Source: Anthoceros angustus
Lineage: Eukaryota > Streptophyta > Anthocerotopsida > Anthocerotales > Anthocerotaceae
DNA length: 64,000 bases
Direction of reading: 5' to 3'
Assembly: GCA_010909165.1 (NCBI GenBank)
Contig: MU008158.1
Span: 1,017,478-1,081,477 of the forward strand
Below the pieces are notes generated by a model. The model saw only the letters and a list, made by a program, of their open reading frames with translations, did no database searches and was not told the origin of the DNA. The position numbers and the translations under genes were made by a program. Below are positions 33,225 to 44,459 of the stretch, one piece after another. The number at the start of each line of letters is the position of its first letter. Position 1 is the stretch's first letter.

Positions 33225-34154
33225 CAGCTTGCTTCTTGTGACAGTCCCGCTCCTAATGACCAGGAATGCCACACCAGTTGCATGTGCCTGTTCGTTTGGT
33301 AGTCGAGGGCGAAATGGAGGTTGGTTTCTTTCCTCCTTTTTCTGTTACCCTCCCAAACGCTTTGCCCTTGGCTGCAAACAACATTTTTTCACCTCAATTT
33401 CTGGAGCCGGGTCCAGACCTGTGATGGCTTTGCTCCTCTTGCAGGAGTGCACCAATCACGTTGTTGAGGCTGATAGTCGCTAGTTGACCATTAGCATCCG
33501 TAGTCTGGATAAGAATTATGGCATTCATTTGTCGAGCAGCATTCGTAGTCTGGATAAGAATTATGGCATTCATTTGTCGAGCAGCATTCGTAGTCTGGAT
33601 AAGAATTATGGCTTATCTTGGCATTCATTTACGAATGATCTTGCTCTCGATCTTACATTCTTTGTTGGTGGGAGGCAAAGCGCAAGTAACTGTCTCGACG
33701 TCCACCTCGATCATTGTCTTTGCGGCGTGAATTGTGCCTCAATTACGAACTTTGTTATGTATGTGCCCAAGCCCCCTTCCTTCAATCACAAGCGATAGAA
33801 TTGATTGCGAACAGAAACCAGCGTCAAGATATTCTGAACCTGGTAAGTGTTTTTGAGTTGCTCCCGCACAGCAGCAGCTGTAGGCAAGCTTTCAACTTTT
33901 GTGACTGTGGTTTCACCAAGGCCTGAAAGTATGATGGCAAAGGCCACCTTGTTCCCTTTGACAAACTTGTCTTTGACATCTTGTGGTTCAGTCGATGCAG
34001 GAACTGGAATCAAGCCATTGGGGTACTCCCACACATCACGAGCATCTAGAAATGCCTTCATCCTAGCTCTCCAACTCTCATACTTGGTAGTATAGTCAAA
34101 GCAGTCTTTTTCCTTGAATTCCCTCCGAAGGTTGCGATTACATCTTGTAGTCAT
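33225..34154 (-). pseudogene. Copia element C gag, copy 1
   Basis: From the ATG at 34154 the gag core reads EFKEKDCFDYTTKYESWR, KAFLDARDVWEYPNG, FAIILSGLGETTVTKVES and LKNTYQVQNILTLVSVRNQF. The second copy has CFDG/RFDG where this has CFDY. After shifts, a 15-residue motif (ARQMNAIILIQTTNA) is repeated, followed by a zinc knuckle near 33290-33230 (CNWCGIPGH, then a TAG where a Trp codon is expected, then ERDCHKK). Gag builds the particle and the knuckle binds RNA. Confidence 0.8.
33490..33625 (-). repeat. 45-bp in-frame repeat in Copia C gag (copy 1)
   Basis: Three units of GTAGTCTGGATAAGAATTATG plus GCATTCATTTGTCGAGCAGC-like sequence repeat with a 45-bp period. This adds 15 residues per unit without breaking the minus-strand frame. 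The equivalent array is at 43790-43895. Confidence 0.85.
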
Positions 34155-34169
34155 TTGAGCGACTGTTGG

Positions 34170-37100
34170 GAGGGGCCAGATGCGGGGAGGAGGGCAGGAA
34201 ATTGAGCGATTCTGATTGCGGGGAAAAGGCGTCTCATGTCGAGTCGATTATGGTCACTACGATCTTCAAAGTGATGGGCGGACATGCAAGCTATGTAGCG
34301 AACATGCAGAAACACATGAAGGCATCAGCTTGCGTGCAGGCTGTAAAAAGAATGCCTATGACATAGGCTAACAAGAGCACGTCAGAATCGAAACGCCACC
34401 ACGAAACGACATAAAGCTACGAAACGGTAAGTCGGTTAGCCCTAGAAACACCAAACGTGCCCTAACTTGAATTTTATAGATATGACAGGTTGCGTCTACA
34501 TGACAGGTGTACATAATCAAAAAAAAGGCAAAGTGTCTATGTGTCATGACCACCAACCGTCGGTGTCTTGGCGCTGTTGATGTCAAGCGATTGCACAGGT
34601 GGCGAGCTCTGCCCACCTCCGACTGCAGCACGCCACAAACCAATCTGATCAAGCCGCCTCTGAAGAGTTGCGCTCACGAGTTGGAGGCGTCACACTACTG
34701 CAATGCACGTTCGGAAATGACGCCACCGGAATGACGTCGGTGTTAGGCGTCTCTCGGCGTCGTATTTGAGCTCGGGACAAGCGGAATTTTGGCGGAGGGC
34801 CGGTGCTGCGCGACATCCACTTTGCATCGCGTTCCTGGCGTTGCCACTTACGCAAGTTTGTGGGAATCGCCTCTCCATATTCGGTTCGGAGTCATGGGAG
34901 CCGGTAGGTGTCCCGATTGACAATAGTTTTCCGGCGCATGGGTGAGGTGGTGGGCCTTAATTGGTGTTTTAGGGTGGCGGTCGATTCGAATTGGTGGGCT
35001 GCGGTCTTGATGTCACACCCAATGGGCAAGCATGCACATTGCGATTTGAACCATGGCTGGTTTGTCGCGATCGGTTACTGCACCATTGACAATAGTTGCC
35101 GCTTTGGCCCGTTTCACCCCATGCGCTATTTTACGTATACATTTGCTCAAACTTCAAGGATAACAAGTTCATACCTCGGACAAAGTTAATACGACCATTC
35201 GAGCACGGTCCAATTAGAGGGGAGGCCTACTATGTCTCTTGATCGGAGAAGGTCCTACCTAAACCCATGCAATTTTGTGCCGATTTGGAAACCAGCACCC
35301 TATCTATGTCAAAATGCCACTTGCACATAAACCAAAAAAACAACGGCAAACTTTTACGCCCCATTACTATGCCACCCTCAACAATTCAATCCCTACCATG
35401 CGAGGCATGGTAATCGACGGTAGTTCATGGTACTTTGACATGATGGTAGGCACCGCCTTGTGAGTTCTATGGCGAGTTGTTCGGATCATAGAGGTCGTAA
35501 ATGCGGCGAAGGTGACTTCACGACCATTGTGCTAAGCGTGCAGCGTGCAGTGTTCATTAACCAAAGTTCCACCAAGTATGGTCGAGGATTATTGTGGATT
35601 TTTAGTGCTGGACACTCGACATGCTTGCGGTATGGGCGTGATTTGAAGAGGATCAGACCGTTCCTTCAAAGACATGTCACGCGGCATTTGTGCACAGGGA
35701 TGTAATGCCGTAAGTCGGCTTGGTTATATGTACGTCTGCGAACGCAGTGGGATCACCGCCACGTATCCATCGATTAGTTACTCTCGCATATAGGCGCGCC
35801 CGGTACACTCGGTCATCTGATCAAACCGGGCTCGGTGTGGGCGAGTCAAGTCATTTCGAGTCATTTTGACTGTGGACCATCCTTGTTTTAATCTCGGTCA
35901 CGGGGTGCGCCCACACTCGAGCTTTGTTTGTTTTGGGCCCACTACAAGTGTCTCTTCTATAATGATGCTCGAGCGATGGAGCATCAACAAATTCGGCCGA
36001 TCTGAGCGGTGGCGTACTTATTGAGTTACGTGGAGGCGCTCGACGGCGACGATTGTGCATTGTACCAAGTGGAAGTAGGCGTGCGGGGCAAGACGCGCGT
36101 GAGGCGTAAGGAGAGGAATCACAAAAAACTTTGGCACAGAGTGCGTAGACGTAAGAGGCGGACAACGCGTTGCCACCGAGCACATACCTTGACTTCATTC
36201 GCCTATACTCCATTTCATACTCACACCGTTGCTGCGGAGGATGTCGCTCTTGTGAGTTGGGGTAGACCAGTCGGTAGTGTCGAGCACAAGTTGAGGCTTC
36301 TTTGGAGTGGTCCGACGATGGAGAGGAAGGCCGGTCTCCACCCGGAAGGGATGGCCAACACATGCGTGCGGATGCAGACGAGGACTTAGAAGCTTTGGCT
36401 TGGAAGCGATTCTTGGTGGAGGAGTATCCGAACCAATGCCTTATGCGCTCATGAAGCTCTGCGAATGCTTTCCTTAGTGATGTCCACGGCTGTTTTGGAG
36501 GTGCATGGGAAGGCCAAGTTGTTGCTTGAGCGGCGATTGTGCTCGAGCCTTGTTCCAAGGCGATTGGTGACACACCAAATGAGTCTTTGATTATCGGAGG
36601 AGTGAACACTAGGGACAAGTCACTTTCCACCGGCGGATTTGAGTTGGTCTCAACTCGCTTGACCTTGTTGAAGCCCTACACAGAACATTCCATGGCTCTA
36701 CGAGGTGAGCTTGTGGATGCTGTGCAGAGGTCTTTTCCAGACATCACCAACCGAGATTTCATACACCACAAATTGTCCAAGTCAACAAGACAGAGGAATT
36801 TCCGTGTGTTATCACGAGTCAAGGTTGCTGCGGCCCAAATGAGGAGACAAGGTGTGCCGGATGAGGATTTGCGCTTGGGCTCAGTAACAGAGGAGGATTG
36901 GAAGCTCGCTGTGCAATTTGGAGTGCGGGAACTTGAGAGAGGTGATGGTGTGTGGCCGCGACCGCAGCAGGCGAAAGCTACAGAGGCACGTTTAAGGAAG
37001 CACAATGGTGCAGGCTCGAACCCATATGGTCGGGGGTGCACGAGTTCGAAAAGCATTTACGCCGGGGAGAGATGCCGACCGAGGATGAAACCGAATGGTG

Positions 37101-38330
37101 CAAGACACCCGACCTTGAAGGCATAGCCCGATTCAGGGCAGCACGTGATCGACAAGGAGCATTTGTCGGTACTAGTAGACATGCTACAATGTGACCCATC
37201 GTTTGGTGCTCATTTGTAGTAGATTCATCTGTTGGGGGTGACTGATACTTGTCGTGTTATTTTCGCAAGGTCGGGGGGGCAACGAGGTAAGACAAACAGC
37301 GTCCACCGGCAGCACACCTAAACGGAGTGGGCGGGAAGAGGAGGACCAGCCATCCGTGGTGTCCCTAGCGCAACTACCGGCCGCGTGCGGGATCTTGCAA
37401 CCCGGTCTGCGAGCAAGCAAGAGGTTAGGGTACAAACTAAATCGATGAGTAAGGTGTGCGTCAATGGAGCATGTCCGAGGCATCATACTACGTGGGTTCA
37501 GCTGAAGTGCGTGTCGCGGATGCGGAAGGAGGAATGAGCAGGCGTGGGTGTTTGTGTGGACCGAGAGGGAAGACAGTGGTGGGGTGAGTGTCTCTCCACC
37601 CAATTGCTAGGCCACAATTTGGGATGCAATGTTGTCGATGTTATCCGGACAATCCGGTGTTGATGTGGTAATGTGGGGTGTCTTTGTTTGGTAGAAGGCA
37701 ATGAGAGGAAAACGTGGGTTAGTACGGTCGAAGCAGTGGGATGAAACAGTACAAGAGAGCACCACCGTCACGCACCAATCCTCCAATCTCGGCTCTGTAT
37801 GCGATATTGATTTTCTTGGGGTGCAGCCTTGAGCGTGATCTTGATAATGTAACCAGTTCTTAGCGGTGGTTAGTTGTTATTACTATAGTCCATAAGAGTT
37901 ACTCCTGTGTAAAAAATAAAACGTATTTCTTTGATTTTGAATTTGGGCACGCCTTGGCATTTTGAAAGTTCGAGATGACATAAAAAGGTGTCTGTCACAT
38001 TACACACCGGTCAGGCTGCGTGGTATTACGAAGACCAGCGACTTGCGTGGTGGCGGCCAAGTATGGTTCCCTAAATGTTGAGGAGGTGGGGACGGTGCAA
38101 TGCCGGTCCATGAGGGCGGACCCGGACGTGCCAGTACCCCGTCATGCCCGCAGTGTGCCTTGAGGCAGTGAGCCACAAACCGTCAGATGGCCAGTTCAGA
38201 TTCGGCCGGGGACTCCAACCTTGGTGAGCAGGTTTATGTACACGGATCCTCACCATAAAGCCGGTGCGTGATTCACCGTCATTTCAGCCATGTGGTGGCG
38301 TTGTTTAGGTGACGTAATAAATGGCCGGTA
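34170..38330. other. Unidentified 4.1-kb block inside minus Copia element C (copy 1)
   Basis: This block separates the gag of element C (ATG at 34154) from what looks like the same element's leader and LTR (38384-39326), so it is probably an insertion. It contains several plus-strand open stretches (34908-35189, 35460-35705, 36009-36389, 36539-37126). I recognise no confident domain. CACTACAAGTGT at 35940 matches the terminal sequence next to the CACTA transposase at 59513, which weakly suggests a DNA transposon. Copy 2 is at about 44460-48480. Confidence 0.45.
36539..37190 (+). CDS. Unknown ORF in 4.1-kb block (possible transposon accessory protein), copy 1
   Basis: A 195-codon frame (36539-37126) with good protein-like composition: NESLIIGGVNTRDKSLS, FPDITNRDFIHHKLSKSTR, SEEDWKLAV-like TEEDWKLAVQFG, and RLRKHNGAGSNPYGRG. 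In the adjacent frame the sequence continues with GVHEFEKHLRRGEMPTEDE. The W...N...GSxxY order loosely resembles the Transposase_24 family that accompanies plant CACTA transposases. The resemblance is by eye and weak. Upstream, 36480-36540 of the same reading (EVHGKAKLLLE) is in frame in copy 2 (46700-46860), so the true ORF may start further left. Confidence 0.3.
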
Positions 38331-38383
38331 GGAGCAGAGGCGCGTCATTTCTCCCCAATTCATTCACTGGCACATCGCTGTCG

Positions 38384-38767
38384 TCATTTTATTACGGATT
38401 GTAGTGTGGCGTTGGTAAGTAGAGGCAACATGTGGATCCACGAGTGTCCTTGTTTTGAAACTATGAAATGCAATTCTCTAATGATGCACTTTTCAGTCTC
38501 AGTTGCGACCTTGAGTTCTCGTGAGGCAATCATTCGAATTCTTTGGTCGATCCGAAGAGTGAGGTCCGATCTTATTCGAGCTAAAGACTTGAGTATGCGG
38601 CGATCTTCAAGTGTTGAATAGGAATCGTCCAAGATCAGATCCTTGTCTGCATCGGATGGGTAAACTCTTGGTGGTCGTATCGCTAACCCTCGTCTTGAGT
38701 TTGCGCGTTGATTTGCGTGATAGGTGCAGAGACGCGGATCCTGTTGTTCACCACGGGATGTCTCCAA
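38384..38767 (-). CDS. Copia leader/gag N-terminal ORF, copy 1
   Basis: A 127-codon minus frame starting 390 nt downstream (on the element strand) of a Copia primer-binding site. It holds DDSYSTLEDRRILKSLARIR, RIDQRIRMIASRELKVATE and a C-terminus HMLPLLTNATLQSVIK. The last 90 residues are identical in the second copy (48539-48928). Its position mirrors the leader ORFs of the two plus-strand Copia elements (21417 and 23860). I do not recognise a domain; a helical, charged gag-associated or leader protein is the likely reading. Confidence 0.45.
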   Translation of the reverse strand: METSRGEQQDPRLCTYHANQRANSRRGLAIRPPRVYPSDADKDLILDDSYSTLEDRRILKSLARIRSDLTLRIDQRIRMIASRELKVATETEKCIIRELHFIVSKQGHSWIHMLPLLTNATLQSVIK

Positions 38768-39158
38768 TTCTCGAGATGCAATGGAGAAGGGAGCCGTTTG
38801 AGGATTTAAATCTAGATTCTCACGGGAGGATCCTCAAAGGTCTGACTGCGATGAGAGGCGATTCAGTTACGGTTTCCCCTACAAGCAGACATGATACCTA
38901 TTTCTAAACCTCCGTCATCCCTGCTGCTCAAGTGAGACCGACATAGATTGTTTCTTAATGCAATCCCACCATGGCTAGGCTAATAGTGTTGTGCGGGGGG
39001 TGAGATAGGAGTTTCAACATAGCTTAGCGTGTATCTACGAATGCACACTAAATTACGTTGAAAACCTTATCTCATCTAGAGTGTAGCATCTGTTCTCGTA
39101 GATAGAGTAGCCTACATCTATGTAAAGACGAGCAACATGAATCAAAAGAGAGCCTGGT

Positions 39159-39170
39159 GCTCTAATACCA
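39159..39170 (-). other. Copia primer-binding site on minus strand, copy 1
   Basis: GCTCTAATACCA reads TGGTATTAGAGC on the minus strand, which is the Met-tRNA site with one C-to-T change. It abuts the LTR starting at 39171. Confidence 0.75.
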
Positions 39171-39326
39171 TGATATAAAAGCGGAAGCTTGTTGTAAAAA
39201 TAGAATGAACAAAATACAAAATTGTGTGTGTTTAAATACTTGCATAAGTGACTGTTCACTTAACCTAACTAGCATTAGGTAATCATATGTTAATCTGTGT
39301 TAGGATAACTAAAATAACCCTTAACA
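39171..39326 (-). repeat. 5' LTR of minus Copia element C, copy 1 (156 bp)
   Basis: On the minus strand the stretch begins TGTTAAGGGTTATTTTAG and ends TATATCA, directly before the primer-binding site. It contains a TATTTAAAC TATA-like motif. No second LTR was found, because the 3' end of the element is missing at 30358. Confidence 0.6.
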
Positions 39327-39359
39327 AGTCTAACGTTCTTCCCTTGTCCACACCTTGTC

Positions 39360-39955
39360 ATACGAATGGCTATTTTAGCTCAATCTGTTACTTTCATTGA
39401 ACCTACTTGGCTAGTCACTATAGGGGCTCAATTACATTTGCAAATAGAAAGAGCAGCGGAGGAGGAGCACATGCCCATTAGACTTGATGTCATTTCCAAA
39501 TGATACTACTCCCGATCCCTGCCCCGGTCCTGTTCGAGCTCTTGATCACAATGCATGATCCCACCTTCTTGTTGTTGATGGCTAGTTACCTCATGCCGTT
39601 GATCCTGACAATCTGAATGGTGACCCAGTTGATGAGGCTGACTCTCTTGGCGTGTTAGGCCTTGACCTAGCGACTGCAGAACCGGATGAAGACCTTGTTC
39701 TTCTTCTAGATCCTGATATGCCTCTACGACGATCGACTCGTTACAGACCTCCCCTGAAGAATGGATAGAACCTTGTTATGAGTCCATAGACTTCCGGAGC
39801 TCCTATGCTGAACATGTTAATTTAGCCTCTATGACAGTTCACCTAGAACCAATGTTACTTACAGTTGCTTTGGCCGGGCTAGAACATGCTAAATGGATGG
39901 TAGCAGTTGATAATGAATACAACTTCCTTGTCAAAAACTGGAAGTTTCACTAGAA
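39360..39955 (+). pseudogene. Plus-strand Copia integrase-RT linker fragment, copy 1
   Basis: Frames on the plus strand read DPDNLNGDPVDEADSLGVLG, LRRSTRYRPP, EEWIEPCYESIDFRSSYAEH and then AGLEHAKWMVAVDNEYNFLVKN. This is the region where Copia polyproteins read RxSxRxR...P and AxxxxxWxxAMxxEYxxL. It should continue into the RT but is interrupted at about 39955. Confidence 0.65.
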
Positions 39956-40970
39956 AAGCTAGAAAAGTGCACCTTTACTAAACACAGATTTATAGAGAGA
40001 CGAGACAATGGGGCACGTTTTCATTTTACTACAGGAGTCTTGGGCCCATATATTATTTTTTGGTATAGCATGAGACTTTACCATGTGCATTGGGATGTTT
40101 TACTACATGAGTATTCTACTTGACTATACCATATAGGTGCATGAGTGAAGTTTACTACGACAATTCCTTTCTTTACAATAGTTGAGACTTTACTACAAGG
40201 TTTAATGTTTTACTACATGATGGTTTACAATGGGACACACATGTTTTATCACATGGGTGTTTTGTTTGAGTTTTACAACGGTACTATTTACAATAAAGCG
40301 CAATACTTTTGAAGGGTTTGCTACATGTGAATATGACACGTACAACGGGCCGGCTTTTACCATGAAAAAAAGCGTTTACAACAAGGCCTTTTTGTATAGT
40401 TTGAACCCTAAATCCTAGGTTTTATTATGAAGGAGTTACAGAGGTTTATAATGCAATCGAGGAGGTTTAATTTGAATTGCACCCTTTATGGCATCTACAA
40501 AACTCACGGTATGCCATTGAGCTTCTACCCAATCCGAAATTGGGCGTCCACGCACGCCATCAAGAAATCATGGTGTTAATTTGAGAAAGGCACCTCCCAT
40601 CACCATGGTCGTTCTGGGAAATCCAAAAACTCAGCCTCGGTCTTGAAACTACCCACTATCCTCCGGGCATCCTCTGCGGTCATGGGCCCAAGTGGGGAGT
40701 TGCACATCTAAAGATTTGGCACATGTCTACCACACTCGGCACCACACTGCCCCACCCATCTTGGACGCTCGGCCATTTTAAATCCTATAAATCACAACTA
40801 GACCTTTCATCACCAAAACCAAATGGCAGACTAGGCTAGGCGCGAGGCAGGCGTGGGGGCATGGGGGCGTGGGGGCATGGGGGCGTGGGCGGCGGATGCA
40901 CCTCAGTGCCTTGTTGATTCGCTGATTCCACTTTGGGATATGGGCCCCACACTTTAGGAGGAAGATCTAC
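39955..40970. mobile_element. 1-kb insertion in plus Copia RT, rich in TTTACTACA motifs (copy 1)
   Basis: The Copia RT reading (FLVKNWK) stops here and resumes near 40970. The first half carries many direct copies of TTTACTAC, TTTACAA and related words. This resembles the subterminal repeats of plant DNA transposons. The right half holds the counterpart of a 100-codon minus ORF that is intact in copy 2 (50665-50967). The ends could not be fixed. No transposase is present, so it would be non-autonomous. Confidence 0.45.
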
Positions 40971-41024
40971 AAGTAGAAACTTGAAAACTTGTAGAAATTC
41001 CTCCGAGGTGCTAAGCCCATATCA
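40935..41024. repeat. Inverted repeat (hairpin) in Copia RT, copy 1
   Basis: Arms 40935-40973 and 40988-41024 are imperfect reverse complements (GATATGGG...AGATCTACAAG against CTTGTAGAAATTCC...CCCATATC), with a 14-bp loop. The right arm is genuine RT sequence encoding IPPxCKPIS, so the left arm is an inverted copy of it. Confidence 0.8.
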
Positions 41025-41154
41025 TAGTGGTATTCGAAGTTAAGCCCAAGGCGAGATTGCCAGTGTAAAAGCAAGTCTCGTAGCAATGGGGTTTCATACA
41101 AGTCGGGAAGGGTTAGATTAGCAAGAGACCTTCTCCCTATCATTGAAACACGAG
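40970..41154 (+). pseudogene. Plus-strand Copia RT N-terminal fragment, copy 1
   Basis: Read with copy 2, the frame gives [19 protein letters not shown] and [10 protein letters not shown], the opening of a Copia RT (families read KWVYKxKxxxDGxIxRYKARLVAKGF). It ends at 41154, where minus-strand element C sequence begins. Confidence 0.7.
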
Positions 41155-43380
41155 TCCACTTAGAACTAACAAAACCCTCTGGCTGCACCATGTACAGAAC
41201 CTCCTCTAGCTCACCATGGAGAAATGTTGTACAAACATCGATGCAGTGAACCTCGAGATCATACTCCGCAGCCATGGCAAGCGGAATCCGGATAGATGGT
41301 GGCTTTACAAGGAGAAAGTCTCATAATCCACACAGGATTTGGCTAAAACCTCTTGCAATCGGTCGAGATTTATAGCGAGCAATAGTGTTTAATTTAGTTT
41401 TAAATACCCACTTGCAGGTGATGGGCTTACGACCTGGAGGTAGGTCCACCAGCTCCCACGTGTTGTTCTTAATTAAACTGTTGTACCATCGTCGATGCTA
41501 ACCCGCCAATGGGCACCATCAGGGCCATTAAGAGCTTCATCATACGACTGAGGGTCAGGCCTCACATCTGGAACAGATAAGTCTGCCACATATGCTGATT
41601 TACGAAAATCAATAGACTCATATGGTACTTCTGTCCAGTCTGACCTTAGCCTCCGTTCTCTAACAGGATATCGTGGAGAGGGAGGATCGGCAGGAATTTC
41701 CGCTCCCACTGGATCTGCTTTGGTCGAATCTGTCATCTTGAATAATGAGAACCATCGCCGGACACATCATTTTGAGTCATCATCAACCATGGGGTCTAGG
41801 TCGATTCAACATGATGGTCGACAGATTGCAGATTGAAATCGGCATCTCCATTGTCCAAAAGCGTGCATGTTTCGTCATCTTGAATAATAGAACCACCATC
41901 GGACTGTCATTTTTGAGTCATCATCAACCATGGGGTCTGGTTGATTCAACATGATGGTCGACAGTTGCGGTCCGAAATCGGCATATCCATTGTCCAAAAG
42001 CGATGCTGCTGCCTCACCATCCAGTCGGGATACACATCAGGGGTGGTTGAACAACGGGCAAGCAGGGGCTAAGTGAACAGTCTTTGGAGGAGCCACAAAA
42101 TCATCGAGCATTACCTCATATGCAATCATCTTGCTCACGGAGTAGAACCTCCCTCAAGTAGTTCATGTGATGGTTACGATCTAGGAGAGGTAAGCTCATT
42201 AAAGCGTGACACTTCTTGCTAGTGCCACCTTGTGGGTTTGGGGATCAATCAACACTTGTATGCCTTACTTTCCTCGAATAGCCTAAAGCGGGTAAGGCGC
42301 CGTCATCTAACTTTTCCTTTTCTCTGCAGGGAACATTAACAAGGTAGGTGATCCAAACACCACAGTGATTTATCTTGGGCTTACGACCCCAAAACACTTC
42401 ATACAGTCTTCCTCGAATGTAAAGTCTATTGAGACATCGTTCTGATGGTAATGGCCTGCCGTACTTTTAGGTAACACACATAAGAAAGCATACTTCTGTC
42501 ATGTAGTTCTTACATCGCAACAGTTTTCTCTTGTGTGTAGAACGCAGACGGTTAGCGAATGATGCCACACTTGTTGAAGAGTTCATCATATTTGGGGCCG
42601 AACTCGCCTCCATTATACGTCCTTAGACATTTTACTAGAGCGGCGGTTTGGCGTTGAACCATGACAATCAGGGATGCAATCGATCAAAGCATCCTTTTAT
42701 GCCTCAAAGGGTAAGTCCAAGTATATCGTGAATAATCGTCAGTGATTGTTAGATAGTACTCAGCACCTCCTAGAGACTTAATCTGCAATTTTCCGGCTAT
42801 GTCAGTATGTACTAACTCTAGCAAAGACGTTGCCCTTGTGGCACTCTTATTTTGAAAGCGTTCTTTACATGTTTGGAATGATGCGAGGCGCAAGCGAGAC
42901 TTAAAACACGAGCGCATCTTCTCCCTGTAACAATTAGATGCTGACATAAGGTCAAGTTTGCTTTGTTACATGCCCTAGTCTAGCATGCCACAACCTAACT
43001 TTTGATTCAAAGAAATTGCATATGCTCGTTCTAACCTCTTGGATGTAGTGATCGGTTGGTACAAGTCACCCCTGGCTAACGACTTTGCTAAATGATGGTC
43101 GAATCATCTAAAATTTGTAAATGTAGCAATGGTTAGCTTCAAAGCGGAAACCATACAACTGACTACTTGTAATTGCTCGAATGTAGATCAGGTTCTTTGA
43201 TATGGAGGGCACATAGAGGACATCTTCCAGCTGGACTGACTCTCCATTCATTAGAGGTATAACAACACGTCCAATACCTTTAACTGCAACTCCTCGAGCA
43301 TCTCCCACATACAACATTGTTGTGGTGGTTGTGTTCGAGAAAATCGTGAGAATGAGCAAGGGTTATTATGCAAACATGTG
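41155..43380 (-). pseudogene. Copia element C protease, integrase and RT start, copy 2
   Basis: Contains the RT start (41275-41155, LEVHCIDVCTTFLHGEL), the linker (41736-41473), integrase (42947-42684, LVHTDIAGKLQIKSLGG and TDDYSRYTW) and the GAG-pre-integrase/protease region (43359-43108). Many frames that are open in copy 1 are broken here: the DNGGE and QQNG motifs near 42530-42640 are recognisable only in pieces. Confidence 0.75.
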
Positions 43381-43529
43381 CGGTGCTTTTGAGTCAATAA
43401 ACCACAGAGATGAATTCAAAGCTCACGTGTAGCAGTGAAGCACACAGTCTAAGTTGTTGCGATGCCGTGTGAAGGTTGCTTGGAGTCCTTCACAACAACA
43501 TGAGCTTGAGATGATTTCCATCCTTCTTG

Positions 43530-44447
43530 GATCACCGAACTTGCTTGACAGTCCGCTCCTAATGACCGGGGAATGCCACGATTGCATGTGCTGTTGTTTA
43601 GTCGAGGCGAAATGGAGGTTGGTTTCTTTCCTCCTTTTGTTACCCTCCCAAAGCGCTTTGCCTTGGCGCAAACAACATTTTTCACCTCAATTTACGGAGC
43701 GGGTCCGGACACATGATGGCTTTGCTCCTCTTGCGAGTGCACCAATCACGTTGTTGAGGGGCGATAGTGCTAGTTGACCATTAGCATCAAGTAATGCGGA
43801 TAAAATTATGGCATTCATTTGTCGGCGACGTATGTCGGATAAAATTATGGCATTCATTTGTCGGCGACGTTAAGTAGTACGGATAAGAATTATGGCTTAT
43901 CTTGGCATTCATTTACGGGCGAATCTTGCTCTCGATCTTCGATACATTCTTTGTTGGTGGGAGCAAAGCGCAAGTAACTTCGTATCGAGCGTCCACCTCG
44001 ATCATTGTCTTTGCGGCGTAAATGTGCCCTCAATTTACGAACTTTGTTATGTGTGCTCCCAAACTGTCCCCTTCCTTCAATCGCAAGCGATAGAATTGAT
44101 TGCGAACAGAAACCAGCGTCAAGATATTCTGAACCTGGTAAGTGTTTTTGAGTTGCTCACGGCGGCGGTATGTGAAGCAAGCTTTCAACTTTTGTGACTG
44201 TGGTTTCACCAAGGCCTGAAAGTATGATGGCAAAGGCCACCTTGTTCCCTTTGACAAACTTGTCTTTGACATCTTGTGGTTCAGTCGATGCAGGAACTGG
44301 AATCAAGCCATTGGGGTACTCCCACACATCACGAGCATCTAGAAATGCCTTCATCCTAGCTCTCCAACTCTCATACTTGGTATGTGTACCGTCGAAACGG
44401 TCTTTTTCCTTGAATTCCCCTCCGAAGGTTCGATTACATGTAGTCAT
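43530..44447 (-). pseudogene. Copia element C gag, copy 2
   Basis: The frame 44447-44157 gives MTTCNRTFGGEFKEKDRFDG and KAFLDARDVWEYPNG, with the consensus RFDG that copy 1 lacks. It shifts near 44160 into LKNTYQVQNILTLVSVRNQF and KEGDSLGAHITKFVN. The 45-bp gag repeat is at 43790-43895. The zinc knuckle near 43540-43600 is scrambled compared with copy 1. Confidence 0.75.
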
Positions 44448-44459
44448 TTGAGCGATGTG

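Larger units (their letters stand above)
30764..41154. repeat. 10.4-kb tandem duplication, copy 1
   Basis: The order of segments is the same as in 41155-51345. It runs: minus Copia element C pol and gag, an unidentified 4.1-kb block, a minus Copia leader and LTR, a plus Copia linker, a 1-kb insertion, then the plus Copia RT start. The offset is about 10,390 at the left edge. The right edge at 41154 joins the plus RT fragment to the middle of the minus RT at CCACTTAGAAC. The equivalent position at 51345 continues instead as CCATTAGAATG, the undisturbed RT sequence. Confidence 0.85.

Noticed and set aside
35851-36630. 259-codon minus-strand ORF
   Set aside because: It is antisense to the better plus-strand frames of the 4.1-kb block, has low-complexity Ser/Pro/Arg content, and its copy at 46260-46859 is not conserved in frame.
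34254-38404. CACTAC at 34255 and GTAGTG at 38399 as termini of the 4.1-kb block
   Set aside because: Six-base matches are expected by chance at this density, the flanking 3-bp target duplications do not match, and the right one lies inside the conserved leader ORF.
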